This document shows, piece by piece, positions 25,994 through 34,850 of a stretch of DNA of 64,000 nt (positions are counted from its first letter, which is position 1; each line of letters starts with the position of its first letter). Position numbers and translations under genes: made by a program. Origin of the DNA: an uncultured Chitinophagaceae bacterium (GTDB lineage Bacteria; Bacteroidota; Bacteroidia; Chitinophagales; Chitinophagaceae); assembly GCA_937873715.1 (NCBI GenBank), contig CALMYJ010000020.1, forward strand, positions 62,001 through 126,000. Reading direction: 5' to 3'. The notes beneath the pieces were generated by a model. The model worked only from the letters and a program-made list of their open reading frames with translations, was not told the origin of the DNA and made no database searches.

Positions 25994-28900
25994 ATGAAAT
26001 TTTCCCACGTACACGTACATACCCAGTTTTCATTATTAGATGGCGCCGCCTCTATAAAAAACCTGTATAAAAAAGCCGAAAAAGACGGCATGCCCGCCCT
26101 CGCCATCAGCGACCATGGCAATATGTTTGGCGCTTTTGAATTTGTAAAACATGCTTACAGCCTGCAAAAACCCGATGGCACCCTGCCGGTAAAACCCATT
26201 GTGGGCTGCGAATTTTACATCACTACCGACCGCACCCGTAAAACCTTCAGCAAAGACGAAAAAGACCCCCGCCACCACCAGATTCTTTTAGCCAAAAATG
26301 CCACCGGCTACAAAAACCTGGTAAAACTTACTTCGCTCGGATATATTGAAGGGATGTACTCCAAATATCCACGTATTGATAAGCAACTCATCCATAAATA
26401 CCACGAAGGCCTTATTGCCACCACCTGCTGCCTCGGTGCACTGGTACCACAAACCATTTTAAAAAAAGGAGAAGAAGAAGGCGAAAACGAATTTAAATGG
26501 TGGCTAAATATTTTTCAGCAGGATTATTATGTAGAACTACAACGGCATGGCATACCCGAACAGGATAAGGTAAATGAAATACTTTTAAAATTTGCCAAAA
26601 AGTACAATGTAAAAGTAATTGCCAGCAACGACAGCCATTATGTAGACCAGAAAGATTTTAATGCCCACGATATTTTGCTTTGCATCAATACCGGCGAAAA
26701 ACAAAGCACCCCTGCCCTACGTGAATTTGCGGATGATGATGTGCTGGTAAAAAATAAACGCTTTGCTTTTCCCAACGACCAGTTTTACCTGAAGTCGACC
26801 GCCGAAATGCTGCAAACTTTTAACGACCTGCCCGAAGCTATCGACAATACCAACGAAATTGTAGACAAGGTAGAACTGCTCGATTTAAAAAGAGATATAC
26901 TGCTGCCCAACTTTGTAGTGCCGGCCAACTTTGCCTCGCAGGACGATTACCTTGAACACATAACCTGGAGCGGTGCTAAAGACCGCTACAAAATACTTAC
27001 ACCCGAAACAGAGGAACGCATCAAATTTGAGCTGGGTGTAATCCGCAATATGGGCTTTGCCGGTTACTTTCTTATTGTAAGCGACTTTATCCGTGCTGGC
27101 AGAGAAATTGGCGTATTTGTTGGCCCCGGCCGTGGCTCGGCTGCAGGCAGCGTGGTGGCTTACTGCATCGGTATCACCAATATCGACCCGATGAAGTACA
27201 ACCTGCTGTTCGAAAGATTTTTGAACCCGGAGCGTAAGTCGATGCCTGATATTGATACCGACTTTGATGATGACGGCCGCCAGAAAGTGATTGATTATGT
27301 GGTGCAGAAATATGGTAAAAATCAGGTAGCACAAATTATCACCTATGGCACTATGGCTGCCAAAAGCAGTATTGCCGATGTGGCCCGTGTAATGGACTTG
27401 CCCCTGCCCGAAAGCCGGGCCCTTACCAAACTGGTGCCCGAAAAACCCGGCATTAGTTTAAAGCGCATACTGCATGCACCCCTTACCAGTAAAGAAGCCA
27501 AAGAAGGTGAAAAATCATTAGAGGATAAAGAACAACTGGTGGCTGATGATATTGAAAATGTAAAAAAGCTCAGGGAAATTTATAATGGTGCCGACCTGCA
27601 CAGCAAAGTATTGCATGAAGCCGAGATACTCGAAGGCTCTGTACGCAATACCGGCATTCATGCTGCAGGCATTATCATTGCGCCAAAAGACTTAACGGAA
27701 TTACTGCCCGTAGCTACATCCAAAGAGAGTGATTTGTGGCTTACACAAATTGAAGGCAGTGTAATTGAAGAAGCCGGTGTAATTAAAATGGACTTTTTGG
27801 GGCTAAAAACCCTCAGCATTTTAAAAACGGCACTGGGCCTCATCAAACAAAATCATGGTATCGACATAGCCATCGACGAAATACCCCTTGATGATGAAAA
27901 GGCCTACCAGCTATACCAGCGGGGCGATACTAATGCCACTTTCCAGTTTGAAAGTCCCGGTATGCAAAAATACCTGCGTGAATTAAAGCCCGACAAATTC
28001 GACGACCTGATTGCTATGAATGCCCTGTACCGCCCCGGTCCGCTGGCATATATCCCCGATTTTATCGACCGTAAGCATGGCAAAAAACAGGTGGTGTACG
28101 ACCTGCCCGATATGGAAGAATACCTGAAAGATACTTATGGTATTACCGTGTACCAGGAACAGGTGATGCTGCTATCGCAAAAGCTGGCAGGCTTTAGCAA
28201 AGGCGATGCAGATGTATTGCGTAAAGCAATGGGTAAAAAACAAAAAGCGGTACTGGATAAAATGAAAGTGAAATTTGTAGAGGGTGCCACTGCCAAAGGG
28301 CATCCTGCAGATAAGCTGGAAAAAATATGGACCGACTGGGAAGCCTTTGCCCAATATGCGTTCAACAAATCTCACTCTACCTGTTATGCTTTTGTAGCCT
28401 ATCAAACCGCTTATTTAAAAGCCCATTACCCCAGCGAATATATGGCCGCCGTGCTCAACCATGCCGGCAGTATTGATAAAATCACCTTCTTTATGGAAGA
28501 GTGTAAGCGCATGGGCATAAAAGTGCTGGGGCCCGATATCAACGAATCGCAAAATGGCTTTGCCGTAAATATGAAAGGCGAAATTCGCTTTGGCTTTAGC
28601 GGACTAAAAGGTGTGGGCGAAAAAGCTATTGAAGATATTATCGAAGAACGCAGCAAGCGGGGCCCATATAAATCAATATTTGATTTGGTTAAAAGAGTAA
28701 ACCAGCGTACGGTAAATAAAAAATCGCTGGAAAGCCTGGTGTATTCCGGTGCCTTTGATTGTTTTACCGACATCAGCCGTGCCCAATATTTTTACCAGGC
28801 ACCTGGAGATGTAGCAGCATTGGATAAAATTATCAAGTTTGGCAGCGTGTATCAAACACAAAATGCCAGCAGCAGCAATACCCTCTTTGGCGATTTACAA

Positions 28901-29614
28901 ATGCCGGAGATTGTACCGCCCAAAATACATCCCTGCGAACCCTGGCCCCTTATACAGCAACTCGACCATGAAAAGGATGTAACGGGCATGTATATCAGCG
29001 GACACCCGCTGGATAATTTTAAATTTGAACTGCGGCATTATAACATAACGCCATTAGGCGATTACAACGAGTTTAAAGCCAGCGTGGGCACCATGCCCAA
29101 TCCCGGGCGCTCCTTCAGGCTGGCCGGGCTGGTGGTGGATGCACAGCACCGCCTCACCAAAACCGGTAAAAACTTTGGCATACTCACCATTGAAGATTAT
29201 AGCGGCAAAGCAGAGTTTATGCTGTGGAGCGAAGATTATGTAAAATACACCCACTACCTGGAAAAAGGCATGATTGTAATGGTGGATGGCCAGTTTAAAA
29301 CCAGGTACAATACCGAGCAATACGAATTTCGCCTGAACAGGCTGCACCTGCTGGAAACCGTTAAAACGGCTTTAACCCGGGAGGTAAGGCTGGATATAGA
29401 GCCGCAATTCATTAATGCAGATTTTATCAGTTTCATGGAAGACAATATAAAAAAACATCCAGGTGCTACACTGTTGAAATTTAATATTACCGACACAAGG
29501 AACAAATACAAAATAGGCCTGTACAATGCCCAGCAAAAATTTGGCATGAACGACGAAATGGCTTTGTTTCTCAACGATAACCCTTTTATTAATGTGCATG
29601 TAACAACTGCATAG
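25994..29614 (+). CDS. dnaE: DNA polymerase III alpha subunit
   Basis: A 1206-residue replicative polymerase from ATG 25994, which gives the conserved MKFSHVHVHTQFSLLDG start; ORF extension to 25967 is not family-like. The PHP domain shows its metal-type motifs (HVHTQFS, DHGNMFG, ASNDSHY). The polymerase core has GPGRGSAAGS and the catalytic Asp pair in PDIDTDFDDDGR, then YGTMAAKSSI. The fingers include NALYRPGP and YQEQVMLLSQ. A tandem helix-hairpin-helix, an OB-fold (about 1010-1090) and a C-terminal tau-binding part follow. The length is normal for DnaE. Confidence 0.97.
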   Translation: MKFSHVHVHTQFSLLDGAASIKNLYKKAEKDGMPALAISDHGNMFGAFEFVKHAYSLQKPDGTLPVKPIVGCEFYITTDRTRKTFSKDEKDPRHHQILLAKNATGYKNLVKLTSLGYIEGMYSKYPRIDKQLIHKYHEGLIATTCCLGALVPQTILKKGEEEGENEFKWWLNIFQQDYYVELQRHGIPEQDKVNEILLKFAKKYNVKVIASNDSHYVDQKDFNAHDILLCINTGEKQSTPALREFADDDVLVKNKRFAFPNDQFYLKSTAEMLQTFNDLPEAIDNTNEIVDKVELLDLKRDILLPNFVVPANFASQDDYLEHITWSGAKDRYKILTPETEERIKFELGVIRNMGFAGYFLIVSDFIRAGREIGVFVGPGRGSAAGSVVAYCIGITNIDPMKYNLLFERFLNPERKSMPDIDTDFDDDGRQKVIDYVVQKYGKNQVAQIITYGTMAAKSSIADVARVMDLPLPESRALTKLVPEKPGISLKRILHAPLTSKEAKEGEKSLEDKEQLVADDIENVKKLREIYNGADLHSKVLHEAEILEGSVRNTGIHAAGIIIAPKDLTELLPVATSKESDLWLTQIEGSVIEEAGVIKMDFLGLKTLSILKTALGLIKQNHGIDIAIDEIPLDDEKAYQLYQRGDTNATFQFESPGMQKYLRELKPDKFDDLIAMNALYRPGPLAYIPDFIDRKHGKKQVVYDLPDMEEYLKDTYGITVYQEQVMLLSQKLAGFSKGDADVLRKAMGKKQKAVLDKMKVKFVEGATAKGHPADKLEKIWTDWEAFAQYAFNKSHSTCYAFVAYQTAYLKAHYPSEYMAAVLNHAGSIDKITFFMEECKRMGIKVLGPDINESQNGFAVNMKGEIRFGFSGLKGVGEKAIEDIIEERSKRGPYKSIFDLVKRVNQRTVNKKSLESLVYSGAFDCFTDISRAQYFYQAPGDVAALDKIIKFGSVYQTQNASSSNTLFGDLQMPEIVPPKIHPCEPWPLIQQLDHEKDVTGMYISGHPLDNFKFELRHYNITPLGDYNEFKASVGTMPNPGRSFRLAGLVVDAQHRLTKTGKNFGILTIEDYSGKAEFMLWSEDYVKYTHYLEKGMIVMVDGQFKTRYNTEQYEFRLNRLHLLETVKTALTREVRLDIEPQFINADFISFMEDNIKKHPGATLLKFNITDTRNKYKIGLYNAQQKFGMNDEMALFLNDNPFINVHVTTA

Positions 29615-29644
29615 GCAGGATAATGACTAACCATAAAAATTAAA

Positions 29645-30511
29645 ATGCAGTTTATACATAAAATAGCAGCCTTAATTTTTGCCACTGTTTTTTTGGGTAC
29701 AACAGCTATAGGCCAGCTACTGAGTGGCACATGGGAAGGTGCGGTTAACAGTGGCGCCTACCTCAAATTACATATTGTGCATACTGGCGATACCTGCTTT
29801 GGTTTCCGGCATGATGACATTATAAAAGGGAAAAACAAGGTAGTACTTTTTGGCCTGTACAACTCTGCAACGGGCATGCTCAACGGCCGTGCTGCAAAGC
29901 TGGGCGACCTTTCCGGCGAAGATGATATTTACAACTTCAGCCTTAGTTATACCATTAATAACAGTGAAGAATACCTTATCGGGAATACTGCACCTGAAAG
30001 TATGGATGCCGGCCTGCTGTCTATAAGAGGTATGTTTATGCTGTTGAAAAAAAGTATGACTGAAGAAAAAAACGAAAAAGAAAAAAAGACAAAGGATACC
30101 CTTGTAGTGCATCAGCCAGTTGCCAGCCTTACCGAAGCAGAAAAAGACACTGCTGTTATAAAAAAACTAAGCAGGCATACCGCCATTCAAAAAACAATAA
30201 GCGTAAAAGCAGATGCTGTAAAAATTTTATTGAAGGATGATGGCGAAGTGGATGGAGATATTATCACTGTGTTTGATAATGGCAAAATCATTGTGCATAA
30301 ATTATTACTTACGGCCACCCCTTACGAAATCAACCTTGACCTGCCTCCTGATGGCAAGCGACACCTGATAGAAATTGTAGCCGAAAATGAAGGCCTCGTT
30401 CCGCCCAACACTGCTTATGTACTGGTAATTGCCGGTGAAGAAAGAGTGGAAGTAAAAACGTCGGCAGACAGGCTGAGCAATGCTGCGGTAATTATACAAC
30501 GGGAAGAGTAA
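29645..30511 (+). CDS. Secreted two-domain protein, paralogue of the protein at 45110-46210
   Basis: A 288-residue exported protein (signal peptide 1-23, cleavage before Gln). Domain 1 begins with LSGTWEG, a lipocalin-like opening, and covers about 25-145. A charged, Lys/Glu-rich linker (EEKNEKEKKTKD) follows. Domain 2 (about 185-288) has DDGEVDGDIITVFDNGKII and ENEGLVPPNTAYVLVIAGEE. The same order and motifs occur in the protein at 45110-46210, so the two are paralogues. Domain 2 resembles an Ig-like or beta-sandwich unit frequent in Bacteroidota secreted proteins. The function is unknown. It lies 30 bp after dnaE but is unlikely to be related to replication. Confidence 0.75.
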   Translation: MQFIHKIAALIFATVFLGTTAIGQLLSGTWEGAVNSGAYLKLHIVHTGDTCFGFRHDDIIKGKNKVVLFGLYNSATGMLNGRAAKLGDLSGEDDIYNFSLSYTINNSEEYLIGNTAPESMDAGLLSIRGMFMLLKKSMTEEKNEKEKKTKDTLVVHQPVASLTEAEKDTAVIKKLSRHTAIQKTISVKADAVKILLKDDGEVDGDIITVFDNGKIIVHKLLLTATPYEINLDLPPDGKRHLIEIVAENEGLVPPNTAYVLVIAGEERVEVKTSADRLSNAAVIIQREE

Positions 30512-30530
30512 CGCCGTGTTACCTTTTTTA
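30508..30530 (+). terminator. Short intrinsic terminator
   Basis: GTAAC (30508-30512) and GTTAC (30518-30522) form a short stem that overlaps the stop codon and is followed by CTTTTTT. Confidence 0.45.
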
Positions 30531-30540
30531 TCTTATTGTT

Positions 30541-31470
30541 TCACTTTTTGAAATTTTCAAACCAGTGAAACCTGCTTTTGATTATTTGCTGCTTTTCTTC
30601 TTTCACATAATTTAAAAAAGCCGTTGACACTGCAGTGTGCTTTTTATTCCGCTGCCATATCAGGTACCAAGTGGATTTTATAGGAAACCCTTTAACGGAT
30701 ATAATTTGCAGGTCGCCATTGAGCAATTCATTTTTAATACCAATTAGAGGCATTATGGAATAACCCAACCCTGCAATCACCGCCTGCTTAACCGCTTCAT
30801 TAGAGGTAAGTTCCATTTTCTTTTGAACCGGCAACCTGTTTTTTTTGATAAACCTTTCCATTACATGCCGGGTACCTGAGCCTTCTTCCCGGTAAATCAA
30901 TTGCAGTGTTTTAAAAATAGATTTATCATGCACTTTAGCAGCAAATTTCTGCTCGCCGTTACCTACCAGGAAAAGCTTGTTCTGCATCAGCTCAATTTTT
31001 TCAAGCATCATATTTGGAGGCAAAACACTTACCATTGAAAAATCGACATCGTTGTCTTTGAGTGTTTGTATTACTTTTTCCTTATTCGTTACATCAAGCA
31101 TAAGTTCCACACCGGTGTGCATTTTCATAAAGCCTGAGATGAAGTATGGTGCTACATATTTACCCGTTGAAACAACAGATATCTTCAGCTTGCCGGTAAG
31201 CTGCCCTTTGTAGGCATGCGTATGATTATCAATATTATCAACTTCAAGCAATATTCTCCGTGCCGAATCGGCAATTACATTTCCAAAATCGGTAATGAAA
31301 GCCTGCTTGTTAATGATTTCAATAAGTGGAATATCAAACTGCTGCTGAAAATTTTTAAGCTGTATTGAAACGGCAGGCTGGGTAAGATGCAACTCTTCTG
31401 CTGCCCTGGTAATGCTTTTAAGTTCTACAACTTTTAAAAAAATACGCAACTGGTTGAGTGTATAATTCAT
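30541..31470 (-). CDS. LysR-type transcriptional regulator
   Basis: A 309-residue regulator. The N-terminal helix-turn-helix (about 1-60) reads LRIFLKVVELKSITRAAEEL then HLTQPAVSIQLKNFQ, as in CbbR, CmpR and CysB relatives. The rest is a two-lobed periplasmic-binding-like effector domain. It is divergent from the isocitrate dehydrogenase gene across an 84-bp gap with a 14-bp palindrome, the usual LysR arrangement in which the regulator controls its neighbour. With SbtA downstream, a CO2/bicarbonate- or 2-oxoglutarate-linked control is plausible but inferred. Confidence 0.93.
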   Translation of the reverse strand: MNYTLNQLRIFLKVVELKSITRAAEELHLTQPAVSIQLKNFQQQFDIPLIEIINKQAFITDFGNVIADSARRILLEVDNIDNHTHAYKGQLTGKLKISVVSTGKYVAPYFISGFMKMHTGVELMLDVTNKEKVIQTLKDNDVDFSMVSVLPPNMMLEKIELMQNKLFLVGNGEQKFAAKVHDKSIFKTLQLIYREEGSGTRHVMERFIKKNRLPVQKKMELTSNEAVKQAVIAGLGYSIMPLIGIKNELLNGDLQIISVKGFPIKSTWYLIWQRNKKHTAVSTAFLNYVKEEKQQIIKSRFHWFENFKK

Positions 31471-31505
31471 AAATATATTTTATGCTTACTATATCGAAGT
31501 TAAAT

Positions 31506-31519
31506 AATCATTTATGATT
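31506..31519. promoter_or_regulatory. Candidate LysR operator (AATCAT-TT-ATGATT)
   Basis: A 14-bp palindrome in the 84-bp divergent region, 35 bp from the regulator start and 36 bp from the icd start. LysR proteins often bind dyads with a T-N11-A core; this AT-rich dyad is compatible. Confidence 0.5.
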
Positions 31520-31554
31520 TGCCGCACTCAATTTTGCCCTGTAAAAATTAAAAC

Positions 31555-32991
31555 ATGACAAGAATAACAGTTGCTAAGGGAGATGGCATAGGTCCTGAAA
31601 TAATGGATGCCGTATTAAACATTTTAGATGCAGCAGGCGCCCGGATTGAAACCGACTTTATTGAAGTTGGTGAAAAAGTGTACCTGTCCGGAAATACATC
31701 CGGCATTGCAAAAGAATCGTGGGATACTATCAGGAAGAACAAAATTTTTCTGAAAGCGCCCATCACCACACCCCAGGGCGGTGGTTATAAAAGCCTGAAT
31801 GTTACCACCCGTAAATCGCTTGGATTATATGCAAATGTTCGGCCCTGCAACAGCCTGCATCCTTATGTAAAAACCAAACACCCTTTGATGAACATCGTTA
31901 TCATCAGGGAAAATGAAGAAGACTTATACGCAGGCATTGAACACCAGCAAACAGATGAAGTGGTTCAATGCCTAAAAATAATCAGTCGGCCTGGTTGTGA
32001 AAAAATAATACGCTATGCCTTTGAATATGCCAGGCAATACAACCGGAAAAAAGTTACCTGTTTCACAAAAGACAATATAATGAAACAGTCCGACGGACTT
32101 TTTCACCGGGTATTTGATGAAATAGCATCAGAATATCCTGAAATAGAAAATGAACACTGGATTGTAGATATAGGCGCAGCAAAAATGGCGGATACGCCCG
32201 AAGCATTCGATGTAATTGTAATGCCCAATTTATATGGCGACATACTATCGGATGTAGCTGCACAAATAGCTGGCTCTGTTGGCCTGGCTGGTTCTGCAAA
32301 CATTGGAACGGAATGTGCCATGTTTGAAGCAATACATGGTTCAGCCCCAAGGAGAGCCGGGCAAAATATGGCTAACCCCTCCGGTTTATTACAGGGAGCC
32401 ATAATGATGCTTACGCATATAGGCCAGGGTGATGTAGCCGAAAAAATACAAAACGCCTGGTTGAAAACGATTGAGGAAGGCATACACACCTACGACATCT
32501 ATAAAGAAGGCGTCAGCAGGCAGCAGGTGGGTACCAAAGAATTTGCAAAAGCAGTTATCAATAATCTTGGCAAAAAGCCCAATCAACTGCCTGCTGTGGA
32601 ATATTCAAAAAACATTTCGATACGGTTACATGAATACAAAAGAGCAGTACCCATGCAAAAAACGCTTGATGGTACAGATATTTTTATACACTGGAACGGC
32701 ACTAACGCCAACAAGTTGGGAAAAATAATGCACAGCCTCGAAAATGAAAATATCGGGTTAACCATGATTACCAACCGGGGCATCAAAGTATATCCTGATG
32801 GGTTCAAAGAAACCTTTTGCACCGACCACTGGCGCTGCAGGTACAAATCAAAAAATAATGCAGCCTTTAAAGAGGAAGACATCATTTACCTGCTTTCGCA
32901 GGCTTTAAGCAAAAGCATTGATGTAATTAAAACCGAAAACCTTTATTCCTTTAATGGCACCCCTGCTTACTCCTTAGGGCAGGGACAATAA
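31555..32991 (+). CDS. icd: NADP-type isocitrate dehydrogenase with C-terminal extension (Thermus/Rickettsia-like)
   Basis: A 478-residue cytosolic enzyme turning isocitrate into 2-oxoglutarate and CO2. The isocitrate site is complete: S80, N82, R86 and R96 in KSLNVTTRKSLGLYANVRP, then the Tyr in ENEEDLYAG and the metal Asps in NLYGDILSD. The coenzyme loop HGSAPRRAGQ carries Arg-Arg where E. coli NADP enzymes carry Lys-Tyr, so NADP is likely. A C-terminal domain beyond residue 340 (VEYSKNISIRLHEYKR onward) is the extension seen in Thermus and Rickettsia enzymes. It starts a plus-strand run that continues with the coiled-coil, carbonic-anhydrase-like and SbtA genes. Confidence 0.9.
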   Translation: MTRITVAKGDGIGPEIMDAVLNILDAAGARIETDFIEVGEKVYLSGNTSGIAKESWDTIRKNKIFLKAPITTPQGGGYKSLNVTTRKSLGLYANVRPCNSLHPYVKTKHPLMNIVIIRENEEDLYAGIEHQQTDEVVQCLKIISRPGCEKIIRYAFEYARQYNRKKVTCFTKDNIMKQSDGLFHRVFDEIASEYPEIENEHWIVDIGAAKMADTPEAFDVIVMPNLYGDILSDVAAQIAGSVGLAGSANIGTECAMFEAIHGSAPRRAGQNMANPSGLLQGAIMMLTHIGQGDVAEKIQNAWLKTIEEGIHTYDIYKEGVSRQQVGTKEFAKAVINNLGKKPNQLPAVEYSKNISIRLHEYKRAVPMQKTLDGTDIFIHWNGTNANKLGKIMHSLENENIGLTMITNRGIKVYPDGFKETFCTDHWRCRYKSKNNAAFKEEDIIYLLSQALSKSIDVIKTENLYSFNGTPAYSLGQGQ

Positions 32992-33005
32992 AAACAGTTA
33001 AAACA

Positions 33006-33251
33006 ATGAATATTCAAATCGTAAAAGGCAATTTTTCCTCCAAAGACATACTAGAAATTATTACCGGGTTGATTCATGTAAAAATCAGGTATCATGAACA
33101 AAAAATTTCTACCAGCCAAAATGAGGAAGATGTAAAAATGCGTGAAAAAAAGATTAAGCAACTGCAGGAATCACTGCAGCAGGCCAGGGAGCAATTGCAA
33201 CACCTGCAGCAAAATGTATCAGCCGACTGTACATTATCCCTTGCTATATAA
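33006..33251 (+). CDS. Small coiled-coil protein of unknown function
   Basis: An 81-residue protein starting 14 bp after icd. The first third (IVKGNFSSKDILEIITGLIHVKIRYHEQKI, read in two parts) is mixed; residues 40-70 form a heptad-like coiled coil rich in Lys, Glu and Gln (MREKKIKQLQESLQQAREQL). No known domain is recognised. Its place between isocitrate dehydrogenase and the bicarbonate-transport genes suggests a link to that locus, though it may just be a common small Bacteroidota protein. Confidence 0.7.
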   Translation: MNIQIVKGNFSSKDILEIITGLIHVKIRYHEQKISTSQNEEDVKMREKKIKQLQESLQQAREQLQHLQQNVSADCTLSLAI

Positions 33252-33354
33252 ACTGATGCATAAATAACAAATGCTTGCCATCCAGGCAGTTTTAAAACAG
33301 TGCAAACAACCAGGAATATACATACACAACTGAAGCATAAATAAACACCTTATT

Positions 33355-33915
33355 ATGAAAAAAAGCACCAGTATATCCGCTACAATTATAAATGCATCTA
33401 CACAAAGCAATAAGTTGTTTATTGTATGCCCATTTTGCCAGATGGAACATTTTATCAGGAAGCATTTTAAAAACGCATTATTTATAAGTGCACCGGCAGG
33501 CATACTACAAATTGATACAAAAGAGGAGGCCCCGCTTATAAAAACCCATATACTTCAACAAAAAATTACCGACATATACAGCATTTGCGACACTAACTGC
33601 CATTTTATACAACAGGCTGTTACCGGAAAGCAGCAATTCATGCTGAATTGCGAATACCATCTGTCAGTATATGCCGATGCTTCCCGGGATATTAGTACCG
33701 CTGGCAATAAAATTACGGCACTGCAAATAGCCGCTATCGCAGTTCAGCATCAGCTATACATTTTAAATCATACAGCGCTTTTCGGGGCAGAAATTGCCAA
33801 TAAAAAAATAACCCTTCACGGAATAGTAAGCAATAAAAATCAGCAAACATTCTATACAATTCAAAAAGATGGACTACCAGTCAGAATTCCGGATTTTAAC
33901 CGACAATTTAACTAA
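33355..33915 (+). CDS. Degenerate beta-carbonic-anhydrase-like protein
   Basis: A 186-residue protein that aligns by eye with beta-carbonic anhydrase over its length. NKLFIVCPFCQ (19-29) matches the family's strand with CxDxR, but the Asp and Arg are Phe27 and Gln29; the zinc Cys position is C25. ALFISAPAGIL (41-51) matches the DLFVVRNAGNI segment. ITDIYSICDTNC (71-82) matches the HxxC strand, with His replaced by D79 and Cys kept as C82. ITLHGIVSNKNQQTFYTI (152-169) matches the closing LxxHGWxYD strand. The Asp-Arg dyad and one zinc ligand are lost, so it should not hydrate CO2. Its end overlaps the SbtA gene by 47 nt, so a regulatory subunit of that transporter is a plausible role. Confidence 0.72.
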   Translation: MKKSTSISATIINASTQSNKLFIVCPFCQMEHFIRKHFKNALFISAPAGILQIDTKEEAPLIKTHILQQKITDIYSICDTNCHFIQQAVTGKQQFMLNCEYHLSVYADASRDISTAGNKITALQIAAIAVQHQLYILNHTALFGAEIANKKITLHGIVSNKNQQTFYTIQKDGLPVRIPDFNRQFN

Positions 33916-34843
33916 CCCTACCCTGCTTTTTTTTGTTCTGGGTATTATTGCCACGTTTATTAAAAGCGACCTGGAAATTCCGGCCGCTTCCAGCAAATTT
34001 ATTTCGCTTTACCTGCTTTTTTCTATAGGTTTTAAAGGTGGCCAGGAACTGCAGCATAGTGGATTACATGCCGAAGTGATATACATGCTCCTCTTTGGCA
34101 TGCTGATATCATTTTTAATACCGGTGTACTCTTTTTTTATTTTAAAAAGAAAATTAAATGCCCAGGATGCAGGTGCCGTAGCGGCTTGTTATGGATCAGT
34201 AAGTGCCGTTACATTTATTGCAGCAGTATCTTTTGTTGAAGCGATGGGATTAACTTTTGGCGGGCACATGGTGGCGGTAATGGCACTGATGGAATCTCCT
34301 GCTATCATTGCAGGGGTAATATTAATGCGGAAATTTGACGAAAGAAAACAACAAAAATTAAAATACAGCAGCATACTTCAACATGCTTTTACCAATGGTA
34401 GTGTGCTCTTGATTACCGGTAGCCTGCTGATAGGCCTTATTGCAGACAGTAAGCAGGCTGAGGGCATCAAACCCTTTACAACAGATATTTTCAAGGGCTT
34501 TCTTGCTATATTCTTGCTCGAAATGGGTATGGTGGCATCCAGGCGTTTTGCTGCTTTCAAAAAGTATGGATGGTTTGTAACATTATTTGCTATATGCATA
34601 CCTGTTATTAACGGCTGTGTGGTAGCCCTGCTGAGCAAATGGGTAACTCCCGAATATGGAAACAGGTTTATTTTCGCCGTACTGGCAGCAAGCGCTTCCT
34701 ATATTGCCGTGCCTGCAGCTATGAGACTTGTAGCTCCTAAAGCCGACCCGGGATTATACATACCGATGTCGCTCGGTGTTACCTTTCCATTCAACATCAC
34801 TATAGGTATGCCCTTGTACTTTTTTATTGTACACCATACCTGA
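33869..34843 (+). CDS. SbtA-type sodium-dependent bicarbonate transporter
   Basis: A 324-residue inner-membrane protein with about ten helices, related to cyanobacterial SbtA (the former DUF897). Recognisable parts are NPTLLFFVLGIIATFIKSDL (first helix), GFKGGQEL after the second helix, and ACYGSVSAVTFIAAVSFVE, which matches the GAVSGSTMAA region of SbtA where substrate binds. An inverted repeat of five helices is expected. No soluble SbtB-like PII gene follows; instead the overlapping upstream gene is carbonic-anhydrase-like. The only ATG that keeps the first helix is 33869, within the upstream gene. It should import HCO3- with Na+. Confidence 0.85.
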   Translation: MDYQSEFRILTDNLTNPTLLFFVLGIIATFIKSDLEIPAASSKFISLYLLFSIGFKGGQELQHSGLHAEVIYMLLFGMLISFLIPVYSFFILKRKLNAQDAGAVAACYGSVSAVTFIAAVSFVEAMGLTFGGHMVAVMALMESPAIIAGVILMRKFDERKQQKLKYSSILQHAFTNGSVLLITGSLLIGLIADSKQAEGIKPFTTDIFKGFLAIFLLEMGMVASRRFAAFKKYGWFVTLFAICIPVINGCVVALLSKWVTPEYGNRFIFAVLAASASYIAVPAAMRLVAPKADPGLYIPMSLGVTFPFNITIGMPLYFFIVHHT

Positions 34844-34850
34844 TGCACAT

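Noticed and set aside
33869..33915. Frameshifted fusion of the pseudo-CA and SbtA genes.
   Set aside because: Both reading frames end and begin with complete domain edges and the SbtA frame has its own ATG; an overlap explains it without a sequence error.
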